From contig JALIRH010000007.1 in assembly GCA_023055505.1 (NCBI GenBank), positions 15,978,273 to 16,042,272 of the forward strand: a stretch of DNA of 64,000 nucleotides. Reading direction: 5' to 3'. Origin of the DNA: Callipepla californica brunnescens (lineage: Eukaryota; Chordata; Aves; Galliformes; Odontophoridae). The position numbers were made by a program, and so were the translations under genes. Position 1 is the stretch's first letter. Every line of letters starts with the position of its first letter. Shown in pieces: positions 39,476 through 51,768 of the stretch. Below the pieces are notes generated by a model that saw only the letters and a list, made by a program, of their open reading frames with translations, was not told the DNA's origin and ran no database searches.

Positions 39476-39763
39476 CAAGTTTTACATAGAGAAAGATGGA
39501 GATAAGACAGGGAGGAATGGTTTTAAAACTAAAAGAAAAGAGATTTAATTAGTTATAAGGAAAAAATATTTTACTTGAGGAAGGTGAGGCACTGGAATAG
39601 GTTGCCTATAGAAACTGTGAATGTCCCATCCCTGGAAGCTGGGTCAGATGGGGCCCTGGGCAGCCTAATCTGATAGGTGGCAACTCTCCCTATAGCAGGG
39701 GCTTAAAATAAATGGTCTTTAAGGTTTCTTCCAACCCAAGGCATTTTATGATTCTATTCTGAG
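39476..39763 (+). mobile_element. Old CR1 LINE 3' end
   Basis: Plus-strand 3' portion: the GGGAGGAATGGTTTTAAAACT block, CACTGGAATAGGTTGCC, TGTCCCATCCCTGGAAG, GGCAGCCTAATCTGATAGG, then TTCCAACCCAAGGCATTTTA and the tail GATTCTATTCT. It directly abuts the older minus-strand CR1, so the two meet head to head at their 5' truncation points. Confidence 0.85.
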
Positions 39764-39818
39764 TCACTTAAACTATGTAGAAACATTCTTAACATTCTTG
39801 ATTCAGTATCTCTTACAT

Positions 39819-39847
39819 ATTTATTTATTTATCTATTTATTTATTTA
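39819..39847. repeat. (ATTT)n microsatellite
   Basis: About seven ATTT units with one interruption. Confidence 0.9.
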
Positions 39848-40849
39848 GGGGTTGGGTGGCAGTTATGTGGGTGTGTGTTTCATTAAGAAATTGAATTTGG
39901 CATTGAAAAAGAACTACGTAAAATAAGCGCTAAACTAGTCACAGAAAACCAAAGGGTGAAAGGAGTGTATTTTTCCTTATTCCCATAAGACACCTTGGTT
40001 ATTGACTTTTCTTAAGGTTGTTCTGCTCTGGAAGGTGATTAAAATAAGCATCTTGGGATTCTGTCAGTGATTTCTTTCAGCATAACATTTGCTCAGCACT
40101 CTTACTTCATTATTTACTTTTTAGTTAGTTTGTTTGTTTTTACAGTGTCACTTTCAATAACTAAAATGCCATTATGTCTTCTAGAGGCAATTCAAGGTTT
40201 TGATTGGTTGCAGATTAGCATCTGCAGTAGAAATTTTGTAGTCAAAAGGGTAGCCTTCTTTACAGTAGGGCAGTCTCACTGGAGGCTGATATCAATAGCT
40301 AGGCTGCATAAATGCACGAGGTCACCATTTAGCCTGGAGGATCTCAAACTCTAATGTAACACACCAGTAGCATAAATCAGAAATCATCAAATAATGTTAC
40401 ACTGTTACAAAACTTTAGTAAGCAGAAAGACTCTGGTCTTATATGCTTGACAGATGGTACAAGAAGAAAAGAACCTGACCCCAGGCTATGTTTGTTGAAA
40501 TGACAGTTGGGAAAAAAAGAAGCCAATTTTTATAGGGGAGGGGAATCATAATAAACTGTAAATCAGATCATCTAGCAATCTTTTATGAGCAAAACTATTA
40601 ATATTTTAATGTCACTCTCAGTGAATATGTTTCACTCACCTCTAGCTAAGGGAATAAACTTCCCACATTCATCCAGTACCTTGCAGGCTGTAGCACAGCT
40701 ACAAGCATTATATTGTTTTAATTCAAGGAGAGACTATCACATAGCTATTAGTGAGGAATGTACCCCAAACCTCCAAACGGGTTCTGCCAAGAAGGTTAGA
40801 GAGTCAAGGGTCCAAACAAAATGCCTTTATACAGGTGAGTACAGCACAG
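39848..40849. other. Non-coding stretch
   Basis: No gene or repeat recognised. Open frames 40067-40354 and 40585-40860 lack recognised motifs. Confidence 0.45.
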
Positions 40850-41830
40850 GAATCACATAGGAGGAGCCAGTAGTCACATCTGGGAAACAGTGAATCAAGG
40901 AAACTTGACAGGGTGAATCACACAACTGGAGTGCTGCAATTGATGACTATAAACCATTCAGAATAGACAGGCAATTTACAAAAGGTGGATGAATTGACAT
41001 CTATGCAAACAATGGACTTGATTGCACAGAACCTTCTTTGTAGAACAGCAGTGCATAGATTGACAGCATGGGTAAAATCACAGACTAGGCCAACACAGGA
41101 AACTTCTTGGTTGGTATCTTCTACAGGCCACCTGATCAAGAGGAAGATATTGATGTTCTTTTTGAAAATGACACACCATGCTCACAAGGTCTGACCCTGA
41201 TAGATGTCTTCAGTCACCTTGACACCTGTTGGAAAGGCAGCACAACAAGCTGCAAGCAGTCCAGGAAACTTCTGGAGTGCACTGGGGATAACTTCCTAGC
41301 ACATGTGATAGAAAGATTAACCAGAGATGTGTTACTGGACCATGTGTTCACAAATGTTGGAGAACATTTCAGAGAGCTCAAGATTGGAGGTAGCAAACTG
41401 ACCACATTCTGGTAGAATTATCAGTCTTGCAGAATTCAGAATAGACAAAAAGTAGAGTCAAGACCATAAATCTCAGAAAGATACACTTTCAGATGTTTTG
41501 GGCACAAGTGTATGACAGCCGGAAGACAAATATATTTTTCTAAGAGCACAAAAGCTCTCAATCTCAACATGCAAGATGTCAGACAGGGAAGGTAGGAGAA
41601 CAGCTTGGCTAATTCAAGACCTTTAGCCAAATTGAAAAACAAAACCAAAATGCATATGCAGTGGAGGCAGGGATATACATTCAGAAAAGCCATAGAGATG
41701 TGGCTTGGGAGTGCAAAGAGCAGATCAGTAAAGCTAAGGTAAAGCTGGAGCTGAATTTGTCAGGAGAGACAAAAAATGACAAGGCAGATTTCTTCGAATA
41801 CATAATATAACGATGGAAGATGGAAGAAAC
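40850..41830 (+). mobile_element. Decayed CR1 ORF2 endonuclease-domain segment
   Basis: The translation follows the apurinic-like endonuclease domain at the start of CR1 ORF2. An IDDYKPFRIDRQ-like block lies near 40937-40973. The frame 41107-41415 contains YRPPDQE, a LIDVFSHLDTCWKGST segment, KQSRKLLECTGDNFL and a TRDVLLDHVFTN segment. The conserved DH motif expected at the end of the domain is present one frame away at 41400-41420 (codons reading DHILVEL), so a frameshift lies just before it near 41395. Downstream traces near 41700-41815 resemble the start of the region between endonuclease and reverse transcriptase. No 5' UTR, ORF1 or tail is attached. It is an ancient, immobile internal fragment. 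Confidence 0.85.
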
Positions 41831-42619
41831 TGTACTCGTGGTCAGAAGCTTAGAAACAGATCTAAAAGAAAAAGTTTTCTACTTCTCTATACAATCATTA
41901 GTCTGTGCCCTATTTTTGCGTCTGTTTTCTCATTGCACTTCATCATAATCCATGTTAACTCAGTACACAACTGTGTTGTGAAAGCAATATAGAAGTACTG
42001 TAATTAGTATAGTAATTAAAAGTCAGTATTTTGCAGAATGGTTGAATGCATTTTCCATAATTTACATTTTATTCTGTCCTTGTTTCAGCCATCTATTTGA
42101 GAAAAACACACAAGTTTCCTGCAAAAGCATTTCTCCTTACAGACAGTAAGATAGAAGGTTTTATAAAAGGTCATCATTGTTGAAAACTCAGTGGATTTAT
42201 AGAACTGCTAATTGAATAATATATAGCTGCAAAACTAGTTAATTTTCTTAATGAATGCTGTATAGTCTTTTTCAAAAAGGATCAAAACAGGACCCTTATT
42301 TGGAAATCACTTCTAAAGCAAGCAGGTAATATATGTGAAGACATGGTACTGGATTCTTCAAACAGCTTTCTGCAAGGCAGAATTTTCACTGGGAAGGAAA
42401 TTTTTTTGCAGCGAAGGGAAAAGTTATTGCTGGGTTATATGGTGTGAAGTGTAGTTACAGTTGTATGCACTTCCATCTTTCACATTTCCTTTCTTTGGTG
42501 AGAATAGGAGAAAATACAACTTGTTTTCAATGGATTTTTCAATGGATTTGCTGAAAATTATTTTAGAAAAACAAATTCTAATTTTGTAGGTATGGTATTT
42601 CACTGAGTATTACCTAAAA
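41831..42619. other. AT-rich non-coding stretch
   Basis: No gene or repeat recognised. Confidence 0.5.
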
Positions 42620-42656
42620 CCTCTCCTCCCCTCACCTTCCCTCACCTCCCCTCCCC
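42620..42656. repeat. Pyrimidine-rich (CCTCCCCT)n tract
   Basis: All-pyrimidine except for three A residues over 37 bp. It sits exactly where the CR1 to its right loses homology. Confidence 0.85.
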
Positions 42657-43377
42657 AGCTTTCCTGTAGGCCCCCTTCAGATAAGGGAAGGCCACTATAA
42701 GGTACCTCTGGAGCCTTCTCTTCTCTAGGCCGAAAAGCCCCAGCTCTCTCAGCCTGTTCTCATAGAGAAGGTGGTCCAGCTCTCTCATAATCTTTGTGGC
42801 CCTCTTCTGGACCTGCTTCAACAATTCCATGTCCTTCTTATGTTGGGGGCTCCAGAACTGGACACAGTATTCCAGGTGGGGTTTCATGAGAGCAGAGCAG
42901 AGGGGCAGAATTACCTCAGTCAACCTGCTGATCATGCTTCTCTTGATGCAGCCCAGGATAGGGTTGGCCTTCTGGCCTGCATGCACGCACTGTTAGTTCA
43001 CACTGAGTCTTTAATCAACTGACACACTCAGATCCTTCTCCTTGGGATTGCTCTCAAGCCATACTCAGCCAAACCTGTATCTATAGATACAGGTTAGAAC
43101 TGTCCTGACTCAGGTGCAGGACCTTGCACTTGGCCTTGATGGCATGGACCTCTTGAGACTGTCCAGGTCCCTCTGGGTGGCATCCTTTCCCTCTAGCATG
43201 TCAATTGCACCACTCAGTTTGGTGTCATTTGCAAACTTGCTAAGGGTCCACTCCATCCCACTTCCCATGTCACCTACGAAGTTGTTAAATTATTCCAGTC
43301 CTAACACTGATCCTGAGCAATGCCACTCATCACTGATCTCCACTTGACACTAAACAATTGACTGCAACTGAGTGTGA
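42657..43377 (-). mobile_element. CR1 LINE ORF2 fragment lacking its 3' end
   Basis: Minus-strand CR1 from AGCTTTCCTGTAGGCCCCC to about AACTGCAACTGAGTGTGA. The 3' ~400 bp are missing and replaced by the pyrimidine tract. A 114-codon minus-strand frame (42642-42986) encodes ORF2 C-terminal sequence with the ILGCIKRSMISR, LMKPHLEYCVQFWSPQHKKD and LLYENRLRELGLFGLEKRR blocks. Further right the frame is lost. This copy reaches further 5' than most in the window, to the region following the reverse-transcriptase palm. Confidence 0.9.
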
Positions 43378-44830
43378 TTTTCCTAGATACAAAGTGCAAA
43401 GAAAGTTTAGATAACCATCAGTATAGACAATTAATTTAGAGACCTTTAGATTTCATCAGAGGAAATCTTTTTTTTTTTTTTTTGTATTTATTTTGGCAGA
43501 CTGATTTCCAATTAATTTGATACAAATTTTTATTCTTTAAGAATTTAATTCTGTTCATAACAATTAGCACATAATTTAGGACATGAATGAACAGCAAGAA
43601 ATGTCATGTGATCAAAATAGATGGGATACAAGCTGGGCCTAGACTACTAGATGTGGAGGGAAAAGGAAGCATGAAAAAATCTGTTCTTTAAGAATTAGGT
43701 ACACAGTTTTTTGTCAGGAAAAGGATTATAACTATAATGTTTAATGCAAGTTCATGTGTGATGCTATACTATATTGAAAACAATTCCTTATGAAAACATG
43801 AACAAGTGCTGTAGTTTGAAGATTTTTTTGCTATTAAGCAAAACATTTCAGTTATAAAAGCTTTTCTTTAGGAATTAAAAAAGCATAATGGGAATTGCTA
43901 AGCACATTAGAAATGAGGCAGCTTGCCTGTAAAAACTTGCAATGATCATTTGTTTGACAGGAATATATTGGAAACAAGGAAGAGCAAAAGACTCTTGGGT
44001 GATAATTTAGGTGTTCAGGCAGAGCGCAAAACCAGATAATCTTTAATTCATCTGTGATGGATCTCAACAGTATAGTTAAGTGAACTCCTATTTGGTATTG
44101 ATTTTAAGACATGCATGATTTCTCTAAGGAAAAAGAAACTTTGTAACATGGTCTAAAGTTTCTAGAGGAAAAGTTTTAAAAGCTTTGAAAACCTTGTTCT
44201 GTGTATATAAATTAGACATTATATTTGTATTCTGTACACTTTCTTTGCCATGTGTCACTAGTTGATCTTAGGAGTTTTCCAGTTCAAAGAAAGTCTCCGA
44301 CAAAAGAATAGATCCACAACATACTTTAAGCAACAACATGTTTAATGCCTAATGACAGTGATTTGGGCACTTTGCTTGGTGGCATATTCTAGATACTCAT
44401 TTTCCAAGCAATGTGTGTGAAAAGACTTTCATTCTTCAGAATAGGACTCAATATAAATATAAACCACTGCATAACTAGAGTTTATAAACAGATACTGACT
44501 ACAAAGTAATACCTTTATTCTCATTCTTGATCTGGTTGAATGAAACTACATCAGAAGGTAGTAGTAAAATTATTTCCTTAAAATGGTAGCATAAAGGATA
44601 ATTGTGGTAGTTTAAAACTCAGGTAGTTAATAAACTCAGGTTGAGTTTATTAAAGCCCATCTTTTCAGCCCTCACAGTATACAGACATTTTTTTGCACAG
44701 AAGTTCATAATTCTTATAAAACTATCAAAACCATAGATTTGTAGACCTGGAAGATAAAACCAAATGGAAACGGAAAAAATAAGAGAGGTTCGGAACTAAC
44801 AGTTTTCTTCTTTTTATGCTGTATGTGAAC
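43378..44830. other. AT-rich non-coding stretch
   Basis: A T17 run lies at 43468-43484. No gene or repeat recognised. Confidence 0.5.
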
Positions 44831-45060
44831 TGTTAGGTCATGGGCTGAACCAGTGACTGAGCACCTGGTGAAGGGGTGTGACCAGCCCTGGGAACTCAGG
44901 TGGAAGCAATTCACTGGTGTGATCCCTAAACTCGTTTAAGGGCTGGCCGCCAAAGTGAAGTTTCCTTATTTAGCAACTGCCTTCTTTTGTGAGCTTTCTA
45001 GTGAGCCCTTATGTTTGGAACAGAGTAAGCCATTCCTTCCGTATCTACAGACTGTAACTA
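44831..45060 (+). mobile_element. Possible LTR or other interspersed repeat fragment
   Basis: The stretch from TGTTAGGTCATGGGCTGAAC through GCACCTGGTGAAGGGGTGTG, GTTTAAGGGCTGGCCGCC and AACAGAGTAAGCC is GC-richer than its surroundings and reads like an avian retroviral LTR. I could not find paired ends or a target-site duplication, and the family is not identified. Boundaries are approximate. Confidence 0.3.
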
Positions 45061-45944
45061 ATACTTTTCTTGGGTTGTTCAGAAACGTGATATGCTTCTA
45101 TTTCATTTTGTACAAATGCTATTCCATGGTGGAGAAAATGATTAATAATCCTCTAAGCAATTATTACTTTGATTAGAACCTGATATGAGAGACTGGGCTC
45201 AATTTTTCTTGTGCAGTAATTTCTGGTATATTTTGCATCTAGTGACACCTGCATTAAGGACTCCCACTGATATCCAATATAAATAGTCAAACCAGAAATC
45301 CTAGTTTAATGCAAGTTTTCTTATGGAAAATAGAACACTTTTCAAATGAGACTTGAACAAAACAGTAATAAATGATCACATTTTATGTTATGACAGATCA
45401 ACTGCTCCTATAAATAAGGGAGATGCAATACATATCACGTATATCAACTTTTATAAGATTTTGACATTTCAGTGTTAAAATCATTACTAAAATATTATCT
45501 AGGTGAAATAACTACATGCTAGATGCAGAATGCATAGAGGGAAGGAACTACTTAGGATAAAGCTAGATTTACCTGCTGCCTTCTACAATTTCTTATTAGA
45601 AATATGTCTTTCCTGATGGCTTTGTTTGTTGCGCATTTCTCTTAGCCATGTTCTACATGTCTACCAGTATAATTAAACAAAACGATGAAGATGGCCTGGT
45701 AAGCTGGAATTTCATATAGAACAAGTATTTCCTCAGTATATGAAAACATGCAATTAAATAAATTTTCTATAGAAAACAGAAAATTTCAGTGTTGGCAATA
45801 GGAATGTTTTATAAAGTCCAATTTGAATCTGCTGGAGTAGCTCCAGTAAGTATAATCCAATAAAAATGTTCTCTGTCATAGTTACCTTTCCTTCATATAT
45901 ATGATTATATTTATTATTCATATACGTTCATGTTATTTACATAC
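45061..45944. other. AT-rich non-coding stretch
   Basis: No gene or repeat recognised. Confidence 0.5.
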
Positions 45945-46343
45945 TCAGCATAGTTACTACCGTTAGTTATTTTTTGGCAGCGATGACCATGAGCCTGCAC
46001 TCCATGCTAGTAAAAACCTGCATCAACGGAGGTGAGTCTCTGTCACCACTGCTGCAATACACCACCCACTGCCCCATTATTCTGACCTCCACTGTTTGAT
46101 CTCCAGAAATGTTCAGTAAACATCAGTGAATGGATGCCATTTATTCCATGTGGCGGAATTCAATGATTTACCTTTGCTTTACACTCACTTCTGTGTCAGA
46201 TGCCATGTGTCAAATGACAACAAAATGTAATGGAATACTGGTGGGAAGGTTCAAAATCTACTGCAATACTACCAACATCTGCCCCAGCATTGCGTGCCAA
46301 CATATTAAAATAGGAGGTACTACTTTTGGAGCAGCCCTCATAC
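45945..46343 (-). mobile_element. Second non-autonomous mariner element (Galluhop-like)
   Basis: The right edge, AATAGGAGGTACTACTTTTGG, is the reverse complement of the terminal repeat that starts the copy at 8909. Interior sequence is homologous in inverted orientation: GGCAGCGATGACCATGAGCC near 45977 and TGCTGCAATACACCACCCAC near 46050. The left terminal repeat is eroded. The minus strand carries the broken N-terminal transposase segment and no catalytic domain. The plus-strand open frame 46130-46384 crosses its right half by chance. Confidence 0.78.
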
Positions 46344-49300
46344 AACTGAAAAATGTTGAGTACAACAGAGAATTTGCTGTTTAAGAACTACTCTGCATAA
46401 CACTGACACAACCAAAAGTGATAATGAGATGTTTTGTCCTAATGCAAATCTAGATTACATTGCAGGTAGAAAATTAGCCTTAATTACGCTGATATATATC
46501 CTTAGTTCTAGCTTAACACTTATTAAAATTCAAGAAATCGAAAACTTGATTCTAGGCTTGATTCCAGAGTTGCATTACATCGAGTGTCTTTCATTTCATA
46601 TGGACAGTTAAATCCTTAAGAAAACTATATTCTGAGCAGGAGTGATTCCACTTATTCATGCTTCTCTTTTAATAACGAGAAAGATCTCAGAGTCAGACGT
46701 ACATCTTTCAGGTTGTGAATCCTGCAGAATTTCAATATATCTTGATTAATGAATGTCCTGAGCAATGGAAATGCAGGTGAATTATTGCTTTAGGGGTTAT
46801 AAATAGAATAGATCCATGATGTTGAAGATAAAAATTCCCATTGCATTCAGTCCTCTGCTTGTTCCAGACTGTAGGCAGTCAGGGTCGATGAAGCTACCCA
46901 CACCCTTCTGTAGCTTACTCAGGTTGGATTTGGCTGCTCTAGTGGAAGGAAGGTTTTTTGTTTTGCAGAACAATTGTAGTATGAACTTTGAAGAATTCAT
47001 TACAATTCGTATTGTTTTGATTAGCTGTCACTACTTTGTTCTAGTACTATTTGTATTTCCACTTTTCCTTCTTTATCTTGTAATATCCAAGAGTAATAGT
47101 GTATCCCACTGCTTCTGAAATGAGGTTGACGGAGGAAGAATTATGATTCTATTGTCAGTTCTTCACCCAGGAAATGAAATGTCTGAATCTGAGACTAGGG
47201 TTCTGGAATGCTAAGAGTCCTTCAGATATCATTTGATGGAACTAGCAGAAGCTGGTGGAGCCTTGACTTCTTTGTAGATGGCTCAGATTTGTTGTTCTTT
47301 GTTGTTGATGTAACACTAGCTCATTCAAGAAAGTCTATGGCTTGTAATATCTTTCATGTTGAAGTCTGGGATCAAGATTAGTCTTAAATATAGGTGATGC
47401 CCATTGAGGTAAAGGAAGAGCTGAGTTTGGTGTTTTTCTTCTCACTTTCAGATTCTCTTTAGGCAAAAAAGGGTAAAAATACATATAATAATACCACAAA
47501 ATTTTGTTGCCACCAAGCAGTATGTATGGCTGAATTGAATGCACAATAATGAAAGATATGCAGTTTAAATGTAGCTATTTTTATGTTTATTACTATGTTG
47601 TAATAGATAAAATATGAAGAAAACTTTGTTCCAGCTGAAACCAAGACATTTCCACATTTCCTAGTTGTTAAAAGAGAACATACATATGTAAATTATTTTC
47701 TTCTCGGCTGGTGGGATAAGATGCATAATGCATTTTCAGCTTAACATTCAATTAACACCTGCATTTACAACCTGTTGGAAACAGACAAAGCAGGCAAATT
47801 ATTATGCATTGAAAAAAAACAATGAACTGTCTGAGGTGCAACAATGTGTCAAAAAATACTAACTAGTATTCAGTAAATAATCATTACATAGAAAACAACT
47901 GTGTTGCAATGGAAAGTAGTCAACTAGTTCATATTCCATATAATTTGGCAAACACTACTGCTCCAGGACTTAGATTAAGATGTTATTTTCCACCATGGAT
48001 TTATACCATCTTTACTGGAGAGCTATTGATACAATAGGATCAATTTTTGTCTAGAAGAATTTTACAGATTCAGATACAAAGTATCTGAATCATGACTTTT
48101 ACAGTTTATTTGAAAGTTACCAGAATTACCCTTTTTAGAACTCAAAAACAGGAATAATCTTAATGATTTTTTTACTGGCATTACAGACTAGATTTTTTTC
48201 TGAGACTTCTAGGAACATGTTGGATATTTCTTGATCATCTTTTTTCTTTCAGTGAATATGATTACATCATTGTGCATGCAATTTATATATATTTAAATTT
48301 TACTTTTAATGTAATTGTATAGTAATAACGCAATAGCCTTGAGGTAACAATAATCCATGAATGAATATGCTCAGAAAGGGGAAAAGGAGTGTATCAGCAG
48401 TGATGGAGGTACAAATGGTCAAACTACATAAAGGTGCTGCCTCAAATTCAGTCCTGATTGCACAAGTTAGAATATATTGTCTGGGCTTCTGATCAGTTAC
48501 ATAGATCAGCTGAACTATGTAACAATGAAAGTCAAGATAAAAACAAAAACAGTTGCAACTGAAGTTCTTATACATCATTATAAAGAAGGATAAAGTGAAA
48601 ACTTAAATCCATTGTTTAATGAGAAGGGTGCAATTGCTTCAATCTTCTCTGTGTCATGAATCATTAGATCACATACTAGCTATCAAATTTGAATATAAAA
48701 GAACAACAAGGTAATAGAGACAAAACTGAGAACCTAATAAATGAAATATGTACTTAATCTAAATATTATAAAACAGCGTGACTAGTTCAGATTCAATTTA
48801 AAGATCACAAGGAACTATCTGAAACAGTTTGATTTATTAATGCTTTCAAGAATGCAAGGAGAATATATAGAATCACAGAATGGAGAATGACCATTGCTGA
48901 AAAAGGAGTGCCAAGAAAGAATAAATTAGTAGACTATTTTCAGCATGCAGAAAAGATAACATGTATTTTTAATAATGAATTTGAAAATAGTAGAAAGTAA
49001 ATTATATCACAGTATATTTTTTCTTATTGACAGAGTTGCTAGCCTTCTGGATAAGAAGTATGTATTAGATGTGACACAGCTTTTGAGGCAAACTAATTAG
49101 CTCTTCTAATGATCAAGCTGAGAAGACATGGTCTAGATAAAAATAGAAATAAATTTTAGACTTTATTGAAGACTGTGTACTAATAATTCAATGTCAAACC
49201 AAGAATGTATTTTAAGCAAGGTCTCACTGAGACTTTTTATGAGCACTGTTCAATAATGGCTTGGATGATGGGATACATAGTACACTTCTTTAATATTTAT

Positions 49301-50941
49301 AAAGTGTTTCCTTGGGAGGAGTTGCAAGGATGCTGGAAGACAGCATTGTCTTCTATCAGTACAGACAAATTCAATAAGGGTAAGTCTATGTTCTACATTT
49401 AGGGAAGAAAAGATCTAAAGTACAAATATAAAATGTTCAAATGACTAAGAAGCAGTAGTACTACAGGAAAAAAAAGAAATGATCTGAAGCTATAGGGAGC
49501 TACAAACAGAATCTGAGCCACATCAGCAATCTGATGCTATTAAAAAGGGTAGATACAATTCTGAAATGTATTGGGTAAGAGTGTCATAAATAAAGCATGA
49601 TGTAATTATCCCACCCACTTTGAAACTGAGAAATCCATAAGGAGAGCTAGATAACCACTTTCTGAGTAAAATACTTTAAGAAACACGTAAAACAAATTTA
49701 AAAGGGAGAGAAAGAACAATACCTTATTGTAATTTTCAGCAAGACTGATATAGGTGTCACATACAATGGTTTAATTCCAAAGACAGAAATACTGGAACTC
49801 ACTAGAAGGGGAGGATAAGGGAAAGACTGTATACAGTCCTTTTGTATTCATCTGAATATAGTAATTTTGATTTTTCTCTAACAATAGTTTAACAAAGAAT
49901 CTAATTTCTGAAAGTGATAACAAATACATGGGAAAAAAGGTAAGAATGGGAATGCCTGATACTTGTTTCCTCCACGTCTGCCCCACATTCTCCTAGCTGT
50001 ATTTAGGAGATTTATCATTTATGTATTAAGCTACCACTGCCACTGGATCTCTCCCACATATTATTTTTTCATCAATATTTGAAGCTTTACTTAAGAACAC
50101 TAGATAAATAAATAAAACAAAAAACAAAATAACAAAAAAATAAATATAAGAAAAATCTAGCTATATTCTAAAGAAAAATCTAGCTACATTCTAATCGAAT
50201 CCCTAAAAATGATTTTCAGAGTTAAGTTTTCTTACTGCTAGCATAAATTCCATCATCACAAATTATCCTGAAATTTTCATTGTCTTGTGCACTAAACAAA
50301 GTGCATGTGAGCAGAGAGAGTTAAGTATCAAGCAAGAAAATTAGATATAATAGTGGTAACAAGAAATAACTATTGAAAAGGAAATTAAATGATTTTTCAG
50401 AATTGAAAAATTGTTCATGAAAATGTTTCCTTCTATTAGATGTGGGTTTATTTTAGATAATGTCTTTTTTTTTTTTTACTAAGTTCTTTAGTTTTTATAA
50501 TATTTTAATGTTCTCTTAACTTTGGTGGTTGATCGTTTCTGGTTCAGAGCTATGTAATTTTACTCATTGCTTTCTTTTTCTTTTTAATTACTTAATAATT
50601 GAAAACTGTTTTTCTATGTGGGAAAAAATGGAAATAAAGGATAAACAACATTTTGCATTTGCTTTATGTTTGTGACAGATTATTACTGAGCTGTAACGTC
50701 TGTTCTCTCACTTAAAATATAATAAAGGTGTTCTTAATATTGATAAAATGAAAATTATGACAAGTTCAATTAAAATCACACACATGCTTTTTGTGTCTAT
50801 TGAAGGCTATATCTGCATCTTTACTCACATTTACCTTATTTTTGTGATCTTTCTGCTGTACATCTGCCATTCCTCAAAAATAGTGGAGGTTTCCATCTGC
50901 TGTAGTACCAGAGTAGGTATCAACACAGTAGTGTTTCTACA
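46344..50941. other. AT-rich non-coding stretch
   Basis: No exon or RNA gene recognised. A CR1-tail-like GAATCACAGAATGG occurs near 48870 without flanking homology. Open frames such as 46816-47118 (100 codons) have no recognised motif. Confidence 0.5.
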
Positions 50942-51434
50942 TGTTGGAATATTGCCTTGGGGCTCTGCACATTCTGAAGCTGGTGAAAACATCCCACTCC
51001 TGACCACAAGAAGCCCTGGGAAAAGTAGAAACAAAGGATGTGGTGAAAGATCATCGGATGTCCTTGTGAAAGACAAGAACAGTTCTTTGTCTCAAAGCTT
51101 GCTTCATAAGGCCTTTCTGGTGATAAGAACTTAACAAACAACTGCAAATTATCTAGGTGGGTGTTACGTAGCCAGCAACCCTTGGTGAACTTCTTTGGAG
51201 GTGTTTTGCTCAGGAGTGTTTACTGGCGAAAGATCTGTTCTGTGACATAACTGGTAAGGGAGACTGGGGAATGATACCATTGTATCCTGTGAAGGTAAGA
51301 TACAATGTGGCATTTCCCTAACCCTTCTCACCTGCTGGCAAGGCCTGGAAAATGGGAACAAAAGAGTTCCTTTGGAGATCGAAAAAAGCCAGGAACTGCC
51401 TCTCCAAAAAAAGCTGACCCGACCACCTTGGACT

Positions 51435-51442
51435 TATATAAA
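51435..51442 (+). promoter_or_regulatory. LTR TATA box
   Basis: TATATAAA lies 494 bp into the LTR and about 320 bp before the polyadenylation signal, a usual arrangement. It is a sequence match only; activity is unknown. Confidence 0.6.
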
Positions 51443-51758
51443 ATAATTTATATATCGTTAAATAATTGGCTCAGGCTCAGAGAGATAGAGAGAGAAAAAA
51501 AGAGGGAGAAAAAAGGAGGAAAAAAGAAGTCATCATTGTCAACCAAACAACACTATCTCCGACAATCCATCACTACAGAAGATCGGTGCCTGAACGATGA
51601 ATCTCGCTGGACCCATGATGGTGATTCTCTCTTGTTTTCTACCAAGACTCCTTCCTTTTTATTTCTTATGTTTTTCTATTGCTCTTCTTCCCTTCCCCAT
51701 ATCCCTAAGCAACCAGGATTTGTAATAACATGGTTAGGCTAACATTTGACCCATTCAT

Positions 51759-51768
51759 AATAAATAAA
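51759..51768 (+). promoter_or_regulatory. LTR polyadenylation signals (overlapping AATAAA)
   Basis: Two overlapping AATAAA hexamers precede the LTR end by 60-70 bp. Confidence 0.6.

Noticed and set aside
48866..48890. CR1-like tail GAATCACAGAATGG
   Set aside because: No CR1 body follows on either side; too short to distinguish from chance.
50748..51134. 128-codon plus-strand frame
   Set aside because: It starts outside and ends inside the solo LTR, crossing the target duplication, so it cannot be an ancestral gene.
51305..51742. 145-codon plus-strand frame rich in Lys and Arg
   Set aside because: Basic residues come from the LTR purine tract; it is inside the solo LTR.
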